Positions 31,339-42,550 are shown, counted from the stretch's first letter. The stretch: DNA of 64,000 nucleotides from Henningerozyma blattae CBS 6284 (GCF_000315915.1 NC_020188.1:141501-205500), one strand, 5' to 3'. The notes: generated by a model not told the origin, from the sequence alone. A program made the numbers and translations.

Positions 31339-34300
31339 ATGTCCTTTGGTGGCACCAATACTTTCCAACAATTTTCAACTGATTTTGGCTTGGGTCATAA
31401 TGGTGTCAAAATTTCATTAAGTTATTTTGATGGTAACCCAGAACCATCTTTAATGAATGCACTAAAAAGTAATCAATTGAAATTGATCTTCAAATCTCTA
31501 TTGAAGAGAGATGAAACAACTAAAGAAAAGGCTCTAGCAGAATTAACTCCATTGATTAAGGAATCTAATTTAGATCTCTTCAATGATGATATTTTCCCCT
31601 TATGTTGGTCTCAAATTTATTCAAAATTAATTATTTGTGATTCAAAAAATATTAGAATCAATTCACATAAAATTACACTTTTATTAATTGACTTGTTAAA
31701 AAAGCACGTTTCAAAATATTTAAAAGATTTTATCCCATTTGTTTTATTAGGAAGTTGTGATTCAGATAATTTAGTATCCTCCACAACAGCACAATCTTTA
31801 TTCGTCTGTTTTAATAAAGATGGAAAAAAAGGTAAAACTTTATGGATTGTCTTTTATGAGCAAATATTGCAACTAATCAAGGATATCATTATACTTCAGA
31901 ACACAGTAACTATATCTGATGAATCTCATACTTCCAAAGAAAATGCAGAACTAAGATATAACAGATTATTACTAAATTCCATCTCCATGTTGATGCAATT
32001 GTTACAAAAGATTGATATTAAGACAATTGATAATAAAATAGCATCGAATCTATTAAAAGAAATATTAACAGAAGAATCATTTTGGAAATTATTTTCTTTA
32101 AAAAACTCAAGCTCATATAAGACCTCTGAAAATTTGTTAAAGTTAATTGTAATCCTATATAAAACAGATTATTTATTTGAAAATAAATCTATTTTAAAAT
32201 TATTTTCAAGGACTTTATTAAAATCTTTATCTCAAATCAGTTCAAAAAACATTAGTAACTTATCTTTTCTTTTACCTAATATTCTTTCAGTTTTAACAAT
32301 ATTAAATTCTTATAAGAATGGTAGATTTTGGAGTTATGATAAGACTTCTAAAGAAAAGTTATTATCATTTTTAACAGTATCCTGTAAAAACCCCTACTTG
32401 GGCTTGTTTAATGGTATGTTTGCATTATATGAAACCACCTCAACTTTAAATGTTTTGGATTATTCTACTGAATGGAATCCTCTATGGCAAAATGCTATTA
32501 AAGCTTTAAACGATAGGCCATTTTTAGGGCGTTTTGGTGCACAACTATACTATGAACTATGGAGTAATTATTTCAAATTTTTAAAGTATAATAATACTTC
32601 AATTGATGATGAGTTGAAACTCAAACTAGAAAACGATATAATAGCAACATTGCATGCTAAAATAGATTTACAGGAATTGCATGATTTGAGTATAATCATT
32701 GCTGAAAATATAGATCCAAATTTTGTTACAACTAAATTAGAAGATGAATTGAAAATCATCATGTCATCATCTGATTCCAAAGAAACAAAATTTTTAAAAA
32801 ATCTCACATTTTTGTTGATAAATTGTAATAATAATGAAAACCCTGTTAAGAACTTTTTGGAAAACTTGATTAATATCTTAACAAACTCTGACTTAAAGAG
32901 TAACCAAATTCAACTGGAAATTCTAAATATTTATTCATATTTCTTTGAATCAAAATTACAATTTATTGGAGATAATTTACAAAAATTCATAGATGAAATT
33001 CCAATATTGGTTGAGGAAATCAGCATAGAAGTTTACAGCAAAATTCTTCTCAAATATTCCAAATCTCAATATGCATCTGATAATAATACATTTATCAATT
33101 CGTTAAATGATTTTATAACTGCTTCAACCTCTTTAGGTATTCCATCTTCTAAATTAATCCCATTTTTAAACTCATTTTCTTCAGATATTTTAAAGTTACT
33201 TAAAGAAGAAAGTGATTCATCAGTTATTGAACTTGTCGATAATTGGATAAGTACATATAGATTTGAAGACAATGGTGCAATTTTGCATGGTAACCTATTT
33301 GATGAACAAATTATTGCAAAATTATACAAGAATGCAGAATCTAATAATACCACTGAGTTATTAAGTATTAATTTATCATCGTTAAAACTACCTTTGCAAA
33401 AATATTTGATTGATAATACAGCAATCTTGGAAAACAGTCTTTTCCAGGTGTCGCCAGATGTCACTGACAGTCTATTTAAACTATGTCATCCACATTTGAA
33501 AGTTGATACTCCACTAGCTAAGAAACTTGCAAAAATCATCCTTAATAATATAATAAATTCTGACGACGAAGAAAATTTTAAGTTATCATTAAAATATTCA
33601 GTAGAATTGATTAATCAAAATATTGAAATCTTAGAAGAATTTTTACCATCAAATGTGGAAGAATTATTCAATAGGTATGTTCCTATTATTGATGATAAGG
33701 TATCTCTAGTTAATAGTTTTGAATTGAATACATATTTGGTAAACGGTAAAGAAGGTAGTTGGAATTTGTTAGATGTTAAGAAAGTTTTAAAACTTGGTAT
33801 TTTTGTCGATTCTATTTTAATTCAATTGCCAGATTTTTTAACGGATGAAATTGCTGTATTCTTGACTGTTTGTAGCCAAGTAAGTGACGATTTTAACTGT
33901 ATATCTTCCGTTCCTGAAGAGGCCCTATCTGATTTTAATTTTACACTATTTAAATCGAATGAATATTCATTCGATTTTCAAAGTATTACCACTAAGTTAT
34001 TAGGTTTAGATGGTCCAAGTGGTGATAATTTTACACTAGATGTTTTATTTGATGATGATACTAGGCAGAGCAATACTTATTTTTTCTACAAGTCACGCAT
34101 CTTATACAAGATTTTACAAAATGAGTCTGATAATATATCAGCTATATATCTACAAGAATTATTACCCTCTATCGAAAAATACATTGCCAAAACCATTAGA
34201 GGGAAAGCATCTACTGAATATGAGTATAGAAATGCTTTCTTACTTTTAATTTGTTTAGATAAAATTATTGATGATGATAAATTAACCAGGCTAAGAACAT

Positions 34301-36045
34301 TAATGGCTTCAGAATTGATTGGTACTAAAGGTGAAGAACTGGCTGATAGGACTTATAAAACTATAATCTTGTTAAACAATCTATTGGGGGTATCTTCGAA
34401 TAAAGAATTTATAGCTATTACTCCACAAAGATTAATAATGATTGTTAAAAATATTAATCAATGGATGGATAGTGATATTGCTTTTGAACCAGAATTTATT
34501 CGTGCTCGTTTGGCGTTGTTAAACTTTTTGACCTCATTATTAAAGATGCCTAGTACCATAGATACGTGTCCTTCAGTGATAGAGCCTAGTGCAAGGTTAC
34601 TTGCAGATTCTATTACGATGTGTCAATTGGATGATACCCCTTGTTATTTATCATTACGTCTACAATCTTTAAAACTTTATCAAGAGGTAATTAAATATGA
34701 GTCAATTTTTGTTGAAAATGAATACTATAATGAAATTAATGATGGTTTACTTGAATTACCTTTTATAAATTTCTCTGATGAATGTAATAACCAAATTTCA
34801 GCTATATTTTATCGCACATTGAATCAAACCTTGACAAAAAATAATCTTAATTTGGAATCTCAATATGATAAATTACTTACAATGATTGTAAGTGGAAATA
34901 ATCTACATATTAATAAAATAAGATTGACCGTAAGTTTGTTGCGAGATATTATTCAAAAGAAACAACAAACTACGGTTATTGAATTCGAGTTTAGAACCAA
35001 AGAAACTACTGGAACTGAAATCGAAGAAAAGGAAATGAAAGCTTCTTCACCAATTGATGAAGCATTTAAATTGCCAGAAACTTTAGTTAAACTTCTTTCT
35101 ACAGAGGTCCCTCAGGACTATTTGGAATATGAAAATGAAATTTCATTTATTAAATATTTATGGTATTGGAAATTAATCTTGTGTTTTTTCAAAGATATTT
35201 CTTACAATTTACGTCAAAATTATCTTGACCAACTAAAGAATGATGAAGATTTAATTAGTAAGATGTTATCGTTTTGTGCCGATCAAATTGATTTACAAGA
35301 TAAAGAATTTTGGGATCAAGTTACTTCAGATGAATTAACAAATTATAGTATCTCGGATACTGAATTTTCTCCATATAAGGAAGAAATTCAATTTGAGTGT
35401 AAGAAATTATTGGGAAATATTATGTATGAATTATTTATCAATGTGGGTTCCATGTCAAGTTCGTGGTGGCTTAATATTAAAGATAAATCTTTACAGAATA
35501 AAGTGGAAAAATTTGTTATTCAATTTATTTCACCTATTTTAATTGGTAATGAATTAGATGATCTTAATAATAAAATGGATAGATTAATTTCTGCAAATGA
35601 TTCTCTAAAAATTAAAATTAATAAAATAACACAAGAAGTTAAGGCTAGTTATTTAATTGATGAGCAAAAATTAGAAATTAGTTTCAAATTACCAATCAAT
35701 TACCCATTAACAAACATTGAAGCAATTGGTATTTCAAGAGTTGGTATTAGTGAACAAAAATGGAAACAATGGATTATGTCCACCCAAAGAGTCATCACTG
35801 GTATGAATGGTTCTGTTATTGATTGTCTTGAATTATTTACTAAGAATGTTCGCTTACAATTTTCTGGGTTTGAAGAATGTGCAATATGTTATTCTATTTT
35901 ACATGCTGTTGATAGGAAATTACCATCAAAGACATGTCCTACATGTAATAATAAATACCATGGTGCATGTTTATACAAATGGTTTAGATCATCTGGTAAT
36001 AATACTTGTCCAATGTGTCGTAGTGAAATTCCATTCCGTAGATAA
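31339..36045 (+). CDS. RKR1: Ribosome quality control E3 ubiquitin ligase Rkr1/Ltn1 (listerin)
   Basis: Ltn1 binds stalled 60S subunits and ubiquitinates the trapped nascent chain for degradation. The 1568-residue product matches S. cerevisiae (1562). The N-terminus has the listerin start block FGLGHNGVKISLSYFDGNPE, followed by long HEAT-like helical repeats. The C-terminus carries a RING: Cys1514 and 1517, Cys1533 and 1536, His1541, Cys1544, Cys1557 and 1560, ending CPMCRSEIPFRR. A conserved RWD-like stretch precedes it (EISFKLPINYPLTNIEAIG). It converges on the FAA gene, as YMR247C and FAA4 do in S. cerevisiae. Confidence 0.94.
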   Translation: MSFGGTNTFQQFSTDFGLGHNGVKISLSYFDGNPEPSLMNALKSNQLKLIFKSLLKRDETTKEKALAELTPLIKESNLDLFNDDIFPLCWSQIYSKLIICDSKNIRINSHKITLLLIDLLKKHVSKYLKDFIPFVLLGSCDSDNLVSSTTAQSLFVCFNKDGKKGKTLWIVFYEQILQLIKDIIILQNTVTISDESHTSKENAELRYNRLLLNSISMLMQLLQKIDIKTIDNKIASNLLKEILTEESFWKLFSLKNSSSYKTSENLLKLIVILYKTDYLFENKSILKLFSRTLLKSLSQISSKNISNLSFLLPNILSVLTILNSYKNGRFWSYDKTSKEKLLSFLTVSCKNPYLGLFNGMFALYETTSTLNVLDYSTEWNPLWQNAIKALNDRPFLGRFGAQLYYELWSNYFKFLKYNNTSIDDELKLKLENDIIATLHAKIDLQELHDLSIIIAENIDPNFVTTKLEDELKIIMSSSDSKETKFLKNLTFLLINCNNNENPVKNFLENLINILTNSDLKSNQIQLEILNIYSYFFESKLQFIGDNLQKFIDEIPILVEEISIEVYSKILLKYSKSQYASDNNTFINSLNDFITASTSLGIPSSKLIPFLNSFSSDILKLLKEESDSSVIELVDNWISTYRFEDNGAILHGNLFDEQIIAKLYKNAESNNTTELLSINLSSLKLPLQKYLIDNTAILENSLFQVSPDVTDSLFKLCHPHLKVDTPLAKKLAKIILNNIINSDDEENFKLSLKYSVELINQNIEILEEFLPSNVEELFNRYVPIIDDKVSLVNSFELNTYLVNGKEGSWNLLDVKKVLKLGIFVDSILIQLPDFLTDEIAVFLTVCSQVSDDFNCISSVPEEALSDFNFTLFKSNEYSFDFQSITTKLLGLDGPSGDNFTLDVLFDDDTRQSNTYFFYKSRILYKILQNESDNISAIYLQELLPSIEKYIAKTIRGKASTEYEYRNAFLLLICLDKIIDDDKLTRLRTLMASELIGTKGEELADRTYKTIILLNNLLGVSSNKEFIAITPQRLIMIVKNINQWMDSDIAFEPEFIRARLALLNFLTSLLKMPSTIDTCPSVIEPSARLLADSITMCQLDDTPCYLSLRLQSLKLYQEVIKYESIFVENEYYNEINDGLLELPFINFSDECNNQISAIFYRTLNQTLTKNNLNLESQYDKLLTMIVSGNNLHINKIRLTVSLLRDIIQKKQQTTVIEFEFRTKETTGTEIEEKEMKASSPIDEAFKLPETLVKLLSTEVPQDYLEYENEISFIKYLWYWKLILCFFKDISYNLRQNYLDQLKNDEDLISKMLSFCADQIDLQDKEFWDQVTSDELTNYSISDTEFSPYKEEIQFECKKLLGNIMYELFINVGSMSSSWWLNIKDKSLQNKVEKFVIQFISPILIGNELDDLNNKMDRLISANDSLKIKINKITQEVKASYLIDEQKLEISFKLPINYPLTNIEAIGISRVGISEQKWKQWIMSTQRVITGMNGSVIDCLELFTKNVRLQFSGFEECAICYSILHAVDRKLPSKTCPTCNNKYHGACLYKWFRSSGNNTCPMCRSEIPFRR

Positions 36046-37384
36046 TTGTAATAATAATCTATGTATTGCTTTGTACTTTTTCGTTTTAATGATCGTAATT
36101 TAATTTCAGCTTTTTCTTCTCCAACTGTTAGATTTATATTATACCCTTAAAGTTTTACAATTGGAGATGTATTTTTTTATTTTTTTTACCCGGCTTCAGA
36201 AAATAATATTTTTTTATCTATAAAAGTAGATTTGAAAAAATAATTCATCTTACAAATTACAGGTTTTTTTCTTTTTTTTTGTATTTCAAAGTCAGTATCG
36301 ATTGATTTTCTGCCAAATATCTACTTTTTGATCGAATAATGATTTGCAATTTATTTTTTAATGGATTTGTTATTTAAACATTACTTGTGTGGATGGTTAT
36401 TTTCTTTTTTGTTTGAAATTGTTATGTGTATAAGAGATATAGATTGGTGTACAAATTAAATGTAAAGCGTCAAGAAATATAGTGTATGCGATTTGATTAA
36501 TTTGGAGAATATTGATATAAGACTTTGGTTGTTTTTAATTTTTTTTTTTTTTATTTTTTCTCCATTTGCTCGACTTAATTTTAAATTTTTGAGTTTTTCA
36601 ATTATTTTTAATCATATAATGGGTTTAATTAATAATATATCAAATTATAAATTTTTTTAAGATGTTTCGCCTCCATATTAGTCTTACTTAAATTAAATTT
36701 GATTTTAATTTTCAAGATGGGAAGGAACGAAAATGAGAAGGTGAAATTAGAAACGATAAAATGATTGTATTGTTCAAATATTTTTCTGAAGTTTTTATGT
36801 CATGTATACTATGTTTTGTTTTATTTTTGTTGTATATTTTGTTTTATGTCAATTGTATGTTGTGGCAGATTTGAATATTGAATGGAAATAGTTTATTTAT
36901 CTTTTAATGGATAAATCGGTTTGGAATGAATTTCAATTGGATTATTATTTGATTAAAAAAGTGTGATTTTGGAGTTACAAGTTTATCATAGAATTATATC
37001 CCAATTAATCGCTCTTCTATTTGATTAGTAATAGCTGGAGTTTCATACCTGGGAGAAATTTTTTTTTTTAATTTTTTTTTTTAATTTTTATTTTATTATC
37101 TTGAAATGTAAATAGCTTAGTAGAATTAATTAAAATACAAAAAAAGTACAGGTTAGAATAGCAAAACGAAAATGAAAATATATATATATATATAAATGAG
37201 TTACAAAAAAAAAATTCTAATGTAATAAGTAAATGTAATGTGAAATGAAGTGTAAATGTACATAGTTTTGTATTTTTTTTTTTTTTGTTTAATATGAATG
37301 TATGAACGGTGATTGTCCTATGGGACTAATAAGGAGAAGTTAGCCTAATTAATAAGGGAACGGGTTGCTTATAGTTACTCTTAA
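36046..37384. other. Convergent intergenic region, 1.3 kb, no gene seen
   Basis: Unusually long for a convergent pair. It is low-complexity, with many T-runs (for example 36541-36551, 37062-37081 and 37273-37286) and a TA run near 37182-37193. No supported frame and no recognised RNA gene. Confidence 0.55.
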
Positions 37385-39487
37385 TCAGGATTTATAAGCT
37401 TCATCGACTTGATCTTTTACTGCATTTAAGATATCTCTTCTCTTCAATTTAGCAGCAGAAGTGACGAACCCTGATTGTGGAGTCCATTCACCATCGAAAA
37501 TGACGATATTTTGTAAATTTTCGATACCAACTAACCCTTGAGATTTTCCTGTCTTTAACATATCTTGTAAAATCAATGATTTCAATTTTTTATTATGGAA
37601 ATGGTTTGAAATATCGTCGGTTGAATTTGAATTATAAATGTTTAGAGAAGTGGCCAAATCAATGATGGCAGGTAAATTTGGTTCGATGATACCAATAGGC
37701 TTAACTTTTGATTGATCGGCATAAACGCAAATGTTATTGACGTATTTGTTTGATCTATAAATGGATTCCAATTTTTCTAATGCAATATATTCACCGTTTT
37801 GAGTCTTTACTAAATTCTTCTTACGATCAATGATTTTCAATTGACCATTTGAAGTCCATTCACCAATATCACCAGTACGGAACCAACCTTCACTATCAAA
37901 AGCTTTTTCGGTTTCTTCTTTATTTTTGAAATATTCCTTAGTGATGGAATCCCCCTTCATTAAGATTTCACCTTGATTATTTTTGGCAAAATAGTTTAAT
38001 TCTTCGACATCTACTAATTTGACGGTGATAGCACCTGCTAAATCACCTGCAACACCATAAGTGAAATGTTCTGGTGGTGAAACAGTACCATTAGCACAAG
38101 TTTCAGTTAACCCGTAACCTAATAACAGAGGACAAATTGTATTGGAAATAAAACTTTGAGCATCTGTAGAGATGGGGGATCCACCATTTAGAGCGATTCT
38201 TAAATGGCCACCTGTAGCGGCTCTAATTTTCTTAAATATGATCTTACCAATCAAATTGGAACCTGGTAAATGATATTTTTCTAATTTTTGTTTTGTAAAA
38301 TAGGCAGACCAAAATACTTTTTGAGAAAACGAAGGTAATTTACCCACTTGAGCAATAATACCCTTTCTAACAGTTTCCCATACTGCAGCAACACCAACCA
38401 TTAAAGTGGGTTTAAATAGAGCCAAATCACCTTGACAATTGCCATGCATAGAAGTACTTGTTAAAGTCTTTACAGAGGAATAACCAATGACGGCCCCCCA
38501 ATAAAGAGAAATTAATTCAAAACAAATTTCGAAAATGTGTGCCAAGGGTAAGAAACAAATGACACGATCACCTGGATGAATGTCTGATTGATCCACAGTG
38601 GAACTGATACCTGCTACACCAGCAATAATATTACGATGAGTTAACACCACACCTTTTGGATCACCTGTAGAACCAGAAGTATACATGATACAAGACAAAT
38701 CGTCCGGAGTAGGAGGATTGACTTGGATCGAATCTTTATGTTTCTTACCTAGGGCAATCAAATCTGGATAAGTGATAAAAACGATATCTGGTCTAACTTC
38801 TTTGATAGCAGCAATGGCGTTATTGGCCACTTTGAAGATCTTACCATTTTGTCTCTTATCTTTGGAGTCTATTTTTTCACTATGAATCACATATTTAACA
38901 GTGGGGCAATTTTTCAATGGGTTGATAAGGGTTGGTAAAAGAGAATTATCTGTGAAAATGGCAGTGGATTCGGTTTGCAAGATGGAATGGGTCAACCCCT
39001 TTTCACCAAGAGTGTCGTAAGCTGTAACAACAGGGATCGATTGAGACTGAGCCCCCAAGAATGTTTGTAACCAATATTGAGAAGTCCCAGCATAAATATG
39101 TAATTTGTCGTCAGACTTATGTCTCAACCCTAGCTTCACGAGACCACGACCCAAACAATGGATATTGTCCGAGATATCGCCGTATGTGATGTAATTGTAG
39201 TCTGACATTTCAAAATACATCCAATTTTTCTCTACTTTAGTTTCTTTACCGTCGATGACTTTGGTGATGAGTTTTTGCTTTTCATGGATGTCAATGACAT
39301 TTCTCCAGCCCATGGCGGTGTTGTGCAACCCACCTTTTTCCACAGCTTCTACGGCTAATTCATAGACAGTGGAGGCTTTGTAACCTAGAGGTCTTTTCAA
39401 AGGAGCATCTTTAAATCTATAATGTCTTCTAGGAGCGGTTTCTTTACTATTGGCAGGTTTACCAACGATTGCAGAGTATTGAGCCAT
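37385..39487 (-). CDS. FAA4/FAA1: Long-chain fatty acyl-CoA synthetase, Faa1/Faa4 type
   Basis: Activates imported and recycled C12-C18 fatty acids to acyl-CoA at the expense of ATP. The 700-residue product begins with ETAPRRHYRFKDAPLKRP, the Faa1/Faa4 start. It carries the AMP-binding P-loop YTSGSTGDPKGVV at about 269-281 and the acyl-CoA synthetase signature WFRTGDIGEW with IDRKKNLVKTQNGEYIALE at about 530-565. No signal peptide is seen. Adjacent convergent RKR1 corresponds to FAA4 (YMR246W), while FAA1 is the sister copy next to COT1; the protein fits either. It diverges from the first HSP30-like gene across 2 kb of regulatory-looking DNA. Confidence 0.93.
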   Translation of the reverse strand: MAQYSAIVGKPANSKETAPRRHYRFKDAPLKRPLGYKASTVYELAVEAVEKGGLHNTAMGWRNVIDIHEKQKLITKVIDGKETKVEKNWMYFEMSDYNYITYGDISDNIHCLGRGLVKLGLRHKSDDKLHIYAGTSQYWLQTFLGAQSQSIPVVTAYDTLGEKGLTHSILQTESTAIFTDNSLLPTLINPLKNCPTVKYVIHSEKIDSKDKRQNGKIFKVANNAIAAIKEVRPDIVFITYPDLIALGKKHKDSIQVNPPTPDDLSCIMYTSGSTGDPKGVVLTHRNIIAGVAGISSTVDQSDIHPGDRVICFLPLAHIFEICFELISLYWGAVIGYSSVKTLTSTSMHGNCQGDLALFKPTLMVGVAAVWETVRKGIIAQVGKLPSFSQKVFWSAYFTKQKLEKYHLPGSNLIGKIIFKKIRAATGGHLRIALNGGSPISTDAQSFISNTICPLLLGYGLTETCANGTVSPPEHFTYGVAGDLAGAITVKLVDVEELNYFAKNNQGEILMKGDSITKEYFKNKEETEKAFDSEGWFRTGDIGEWTSNGQLKIIDRKKNLVKTQNGEYIALEKLESIYRSNKYVNNICVYADQSKVKPIGIIEPNLPAIIDLATSLNIYNSNSTDDISNHFHNKKLKSLILQDMLKTGKSQGLVGIENLQNIVIFDGEWTPQSGFVTSAAKLKRRDILNAVKDQVDEAYKS

Positions 39488-40231
39488 GACTTTACGAGGG
39501 GTGGCAGGAGCAGGGGCAAGGAAGAGTGGTGAATGTTAGATTAGTTTTTTGTTGTTGTTGTTTTATTTTTGTTATACAGTAACTGAGAAAGTCTAATCCA
39601 ATCTAAACTAAAATAGTCTAGTACGATCGACGATGTGAAGAGGCAAATGAATAGTAACAACAATGCAAGTATATATACAAGAAATATATATAAAACAGTA
39701 TAAAGAGTGTTTAATCTTGACATGGAAACGTCGTAGTCTTAAATTAGAAGTTCAGCCTTAATTAAGCTCATCAACAATTTTAACATAGGCCTGTTTGCTT
39801 TTACAATTTACATATTGCATGAGCAAAGAATAAAGGCTAGTTGGGGTGATCTACAGCAAATAATCTACAGCAAATACCTAAGAACAAAACTACGGAAGAC
39901 CCTTCACACCATATTGTTTGTGCTATCAGTGGCGCTTAAATTGCACAAACCCAAAATCGAAAAAGAAACGATGCCGCAAAAATGCCCTCGGCCGAGAACT
40001 TTCCGTAGCGAGAACCTGTTTCAACATTGTACTACGGGCTCATCTACCCAACAAAAAAGCCGCCAGTTAAAATCCTGTGACGCCAAAATTATTAGCCCAC
40101 ATACCAAAAAAGTCGTCACTCTCCCGATCGGGCCGACAACAAATTGTTGGGTCGGGCGAACGCTACCTCCGACACAGTCGAAAAAGTTGCCTGTTTGGGA
40201 TGCAACACCACCCCCTCTCCCCTAAGAGTGT

Positions 40232-40316
40232 CACGTGTGTCAACACGTAGCACGTGACCCATTGTCGTGTGATTTGATGGTCATGTGATCTATTGTCGTC
40301 ACGTGGGTATCACGTG
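40232..40316. promoter_or_regulatory. Cluster of four CACGTG sites
   Basis: Exact CACGTG at 40232, 40251, 40300 and 40311 within 85 bases, with a CATGTG between them. This is the core of Cbf1, Pho4 and other basic helix-loop-helix sites. Which gene it serves (FAA, 745 bases away, or HSP30-1, about 1.2 kb away) is not evident. Confidence 0.6.
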
Positions 40317-41393
40317 TATATTCCACGAACACCCTCACACCGCTGTGCCTTTGGTCCGGTTGCTGTGGCCGCCCCTGCTCCAGATTTGACCGGCTGCTTT
40401 CCTGTTTGAGATCTCGCTCCCGTTCCGGCCTTGTTGCCTCTTTCGGCTGCTCCCCGTTTTAGCGAGTATTACCTATTTGCCTCTTCCTTTCGAGTGTCCG
40501 GTACCTACCATGGTTCGTGTCCGATCTGCTAATGGCTTGGCACAAAGGCACCGGATCTGCCGGACACGTCGCTCTTTGTTCGTGCTGCGCCTGTTTCTGA
40601 GTTGCCCTTCTTTCCCCCGGACATCAACCCCGGAACCTCCCGCGTGGTTTCTCTGCTGCGCCACTTCTCTAGACTCTGTTCTGTGCGCCTCGATCGCGTC
40701 GGATCTGGGTTCCCGCTTCAGGAAGCCATTCTGCAATGGGTAACACAATCGCCATAGTCCCCTCTTTTCTTGGCAGCTTGCTTTTTGAGTCTTTCCAGCC
40801 ATCTTCTTTTTATTTATATCCTTTTTCCTCATCAGGAGCGCCGTTTTGGGTAATTACCCACTGCTTTGAGGGGTCTCTCCCCTCCATCAATTATATTCTG
40901 ATATTTGTGCCATACCCTAAAATATATTCCTATGCTCTAAGATCTCTTTCCACACTTTGAAATCTTTTTCCATACTCTGAGATATCTTTGCCCAAAACGT
41001 CGCTTCATCGCTCAACGAGTATTCCATTTATGCCGTGTTGCTTGCAAGTTTACGTGACGAGATGCCTATTTATTGAAATGCCTATATCTTCTCTACAAGA
41101 AGGACAGATATTGCTCCAGGTACTTACTAATAACGGATATTAAGTTTGGGTTTTGCGTTTGAGCTTGCGTCTTCATCTGCGTCTGCGTTTGTTGCATTTT
41201 TATTATTGGGTTTACGTTTATTGAGATTTAACTTTTGGGTTGGCGTGTTGTGCTTTAATTTTGGAACCTGTGGGTCACCTTCTGATGTGTCATGATATTT
41301 GTAATTGTTTATTTCTTTGGTGTCTTGTAATTGTGTTTTTTTGCTTTTTTGCCTCTGTTTTGCCACCGTTTTGTTTATCCTTGTTTTCTTTCA

Positions 41394-41401
41394 TATATAA
41401 A
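41394..41401 (+). promoter_or_regulatory. TATA box of HSP30-like copy 1
   Basis: TATATAAA, 113 bases upstream of the ATG at 41507. A strong TATA is typical of stress-regulated yeast genes. Confidence 0.5.
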
Positions 41402-41506
41402 CTCTTGGTTTGTCATTACAACTCTCTTTCCATGTCACTAACGACCTCATCGCACTCACTCACATACACACCCTTTTGTATTATTTTCGTATCACACACC
41501 CTCACA

Positions 41507-42550
41507 ATGTCCTACATAGATCTCATTAAAAGAGGAGGTAACCAAGCCGTCCGTGTAAACCCTCCTCACATGCTAGATATCCATTTGACAGAACATGGTT
41601 CCGATTGGTTATGGTCTGTCTACTCTGTCTTTGGTGTTCTCTCCGTATTATATGCCATTTTCTTTTTTTACCAAGAAATGAAAAGCGGTTCTCAATTGAT
41701 TAGATATACAATGGCTGCTCCCTTTTTAATTTCCATCATTCAATTCTTCCAATATTTCACCTATGCCTCCAATCTAGGTTGGTGTATCATCCAAGCAGAA
41801 TTTCGTGGTGAAGATGTATCTCAATCGGTCACGAACATGTACCCAAATAATAGACAAATCTTTTATGCTAAGTATATCGCTTGGTTCTTATGTTGGCCTA
41901 TTCAATTGTTTCTAGTTGAAATGACTGCTTTCACCGTCAATCGCAATAACGATTCCGTCCCCACAGCTACCTATGGTGCCTGGGGTATGATCCATTCTCT
42001 ATTGGTACAAATCATTGGGTTTGAATTCTGGGTCATCTGTTTGTTGGTCGGTGCTCTTATCCATTCAACTTACAAATGGGGGTATTGGGTCATGGGTATC
42101 TTTGTCCTATTATGTGTCTTGGGTATTCAAATTAAAAGACAAATCTTTGAATTAAAATTAAGAGGTGTCACATTATGTGTCTTCTTTATCGCTGTCATTT
42201 GTGTTTTATTATACAACGTCGCTTGGGGTTTGGCCGATGGTGGTAATGCTATTAGTCCAGATGGTGAATCTGTATTTTATGGTATCTTAGATGAATGTAT
42301 CTTTGCCATTTGGCCCGCATACTTGTGTTTCATCATTTGCAAGTTTGGTGATTGGCCAGAAGCCGAAGTGGATAATAATGCCTCTAGAAATAACTCATCA
42401 AGATTACCTGTAGTCCCAGGTACTGTTGCTGATGCTTCCGATGATGAAGATCCAGCAGAATACGCCGCACAGGAAAAAGCCGTAGATCAAGATTCGTTGA
42501 ACGATTCAGGTGAAACTGCTAATAACGACGATGCTTCGAATAGAGTATAA
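41507..42550 (+). CDS. HSP30: HSP30-family seven-helix plasma-membrane protein, copy 1
   Basis: Homologous to S. cerevisiae Hsp30, a stress-induced plasma-membrane protein reported to restrain the H+-ATPase Pma1, and more distantly to Mrh1 and Yro2. I start it at 41507 (MSYIDLIKRGGNQAV), because the homologues begin this way; the frame is open further upstream but reads as low-complexity leader. The product is 347 residues, with seven hydrophobic segments and the family blocks NPPHMLDIHLTEHGSDWLW, FTYASNLGW, IHSTYKWGYW, DGGNAISPDGE and GILDECIFAIW. The fold is bacteriorhodopsin-like, but Phe takes the place of the retinal-binding Lys in the last helix, so no pigment is expected. The C-terminus is acidic and cytosolic in character. 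Confidence 0.92.
   Translation: MSYIDLIKRGGNQAVRVNPPHMLDIHLTEHGSDWLWSVYSVFGVLSVLYAIFFFYQEMKSGSQLIRYTMAAPFLISIIQFFQYFTYASNLGWCIIQAEFRGEDVSQSVTNMYPNNRQIFYAKYIAWFLCWPIQLFLVEMTAFTVNRNNDSVPTATYGAWGMIHSLLVQIIGFEFWVICLLVGALIHSTYKWGYWVMGIFVLLCVLGIQIKRQIFELKLRGVTLCVFFIAVICVLLYNVAWGLADGGNAISPDGESVFYGILDECIFAIWPAYLCFIICKFGDWPEAEVDNNASRNNSSRLPVVPGTVADASDDEDPAEYAAQEKAVDQDSLNDSGETANNDDASNRV

Larger units (their letters stand above)
39488..41506. promoter_or_regulatory. Divergent FAA/HSP30-1 region, 2 kb, with CACGTG cluster and GC-rich island
   Basis: AT-rich near FAA, then GC-rich from about 40120 to 40760, then AT-rich again. It holds four exact CACGTG cores (listed separately), the palindrome CCCGATCGGG at 40123-40132, an inverted repeat CAACAA-A-TTGTTG just after it, and a TATA box close to the HSP30-1 start. 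Frames at 39815-40225 (TTG start) and on both strands of 40470-40960 show no conserved domain and are left out. Confidence 0.5.

Noticed and set aside
39815..40225. 136-codon plus-strand frame
   Set aside because: It starts at TTG, the first ATG lies far inside, it spans the end of the GC-rich and CACGTG region, and no domain is visible.
40473..40960. Overlapping frames on both strands in GC island A
   Set aside because: Open frames on both strands follow from few stop codons in GC-rich DNA; the Arg-rich and Ser-rich translations show no family motif.
41240..41506. 89-codon upstream extension of HSP30-like copy 1
   Set aside because: It is not present in homologues, is Phe/Cys/Ser low complexity, and contains the TATA box.
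41507..42550. Reading the HSP30-like proteins as light-driven opsins
   Set aside because: The last helix has no Lys at the retinal position, as in other Hsp30/Mrh1 proteins.
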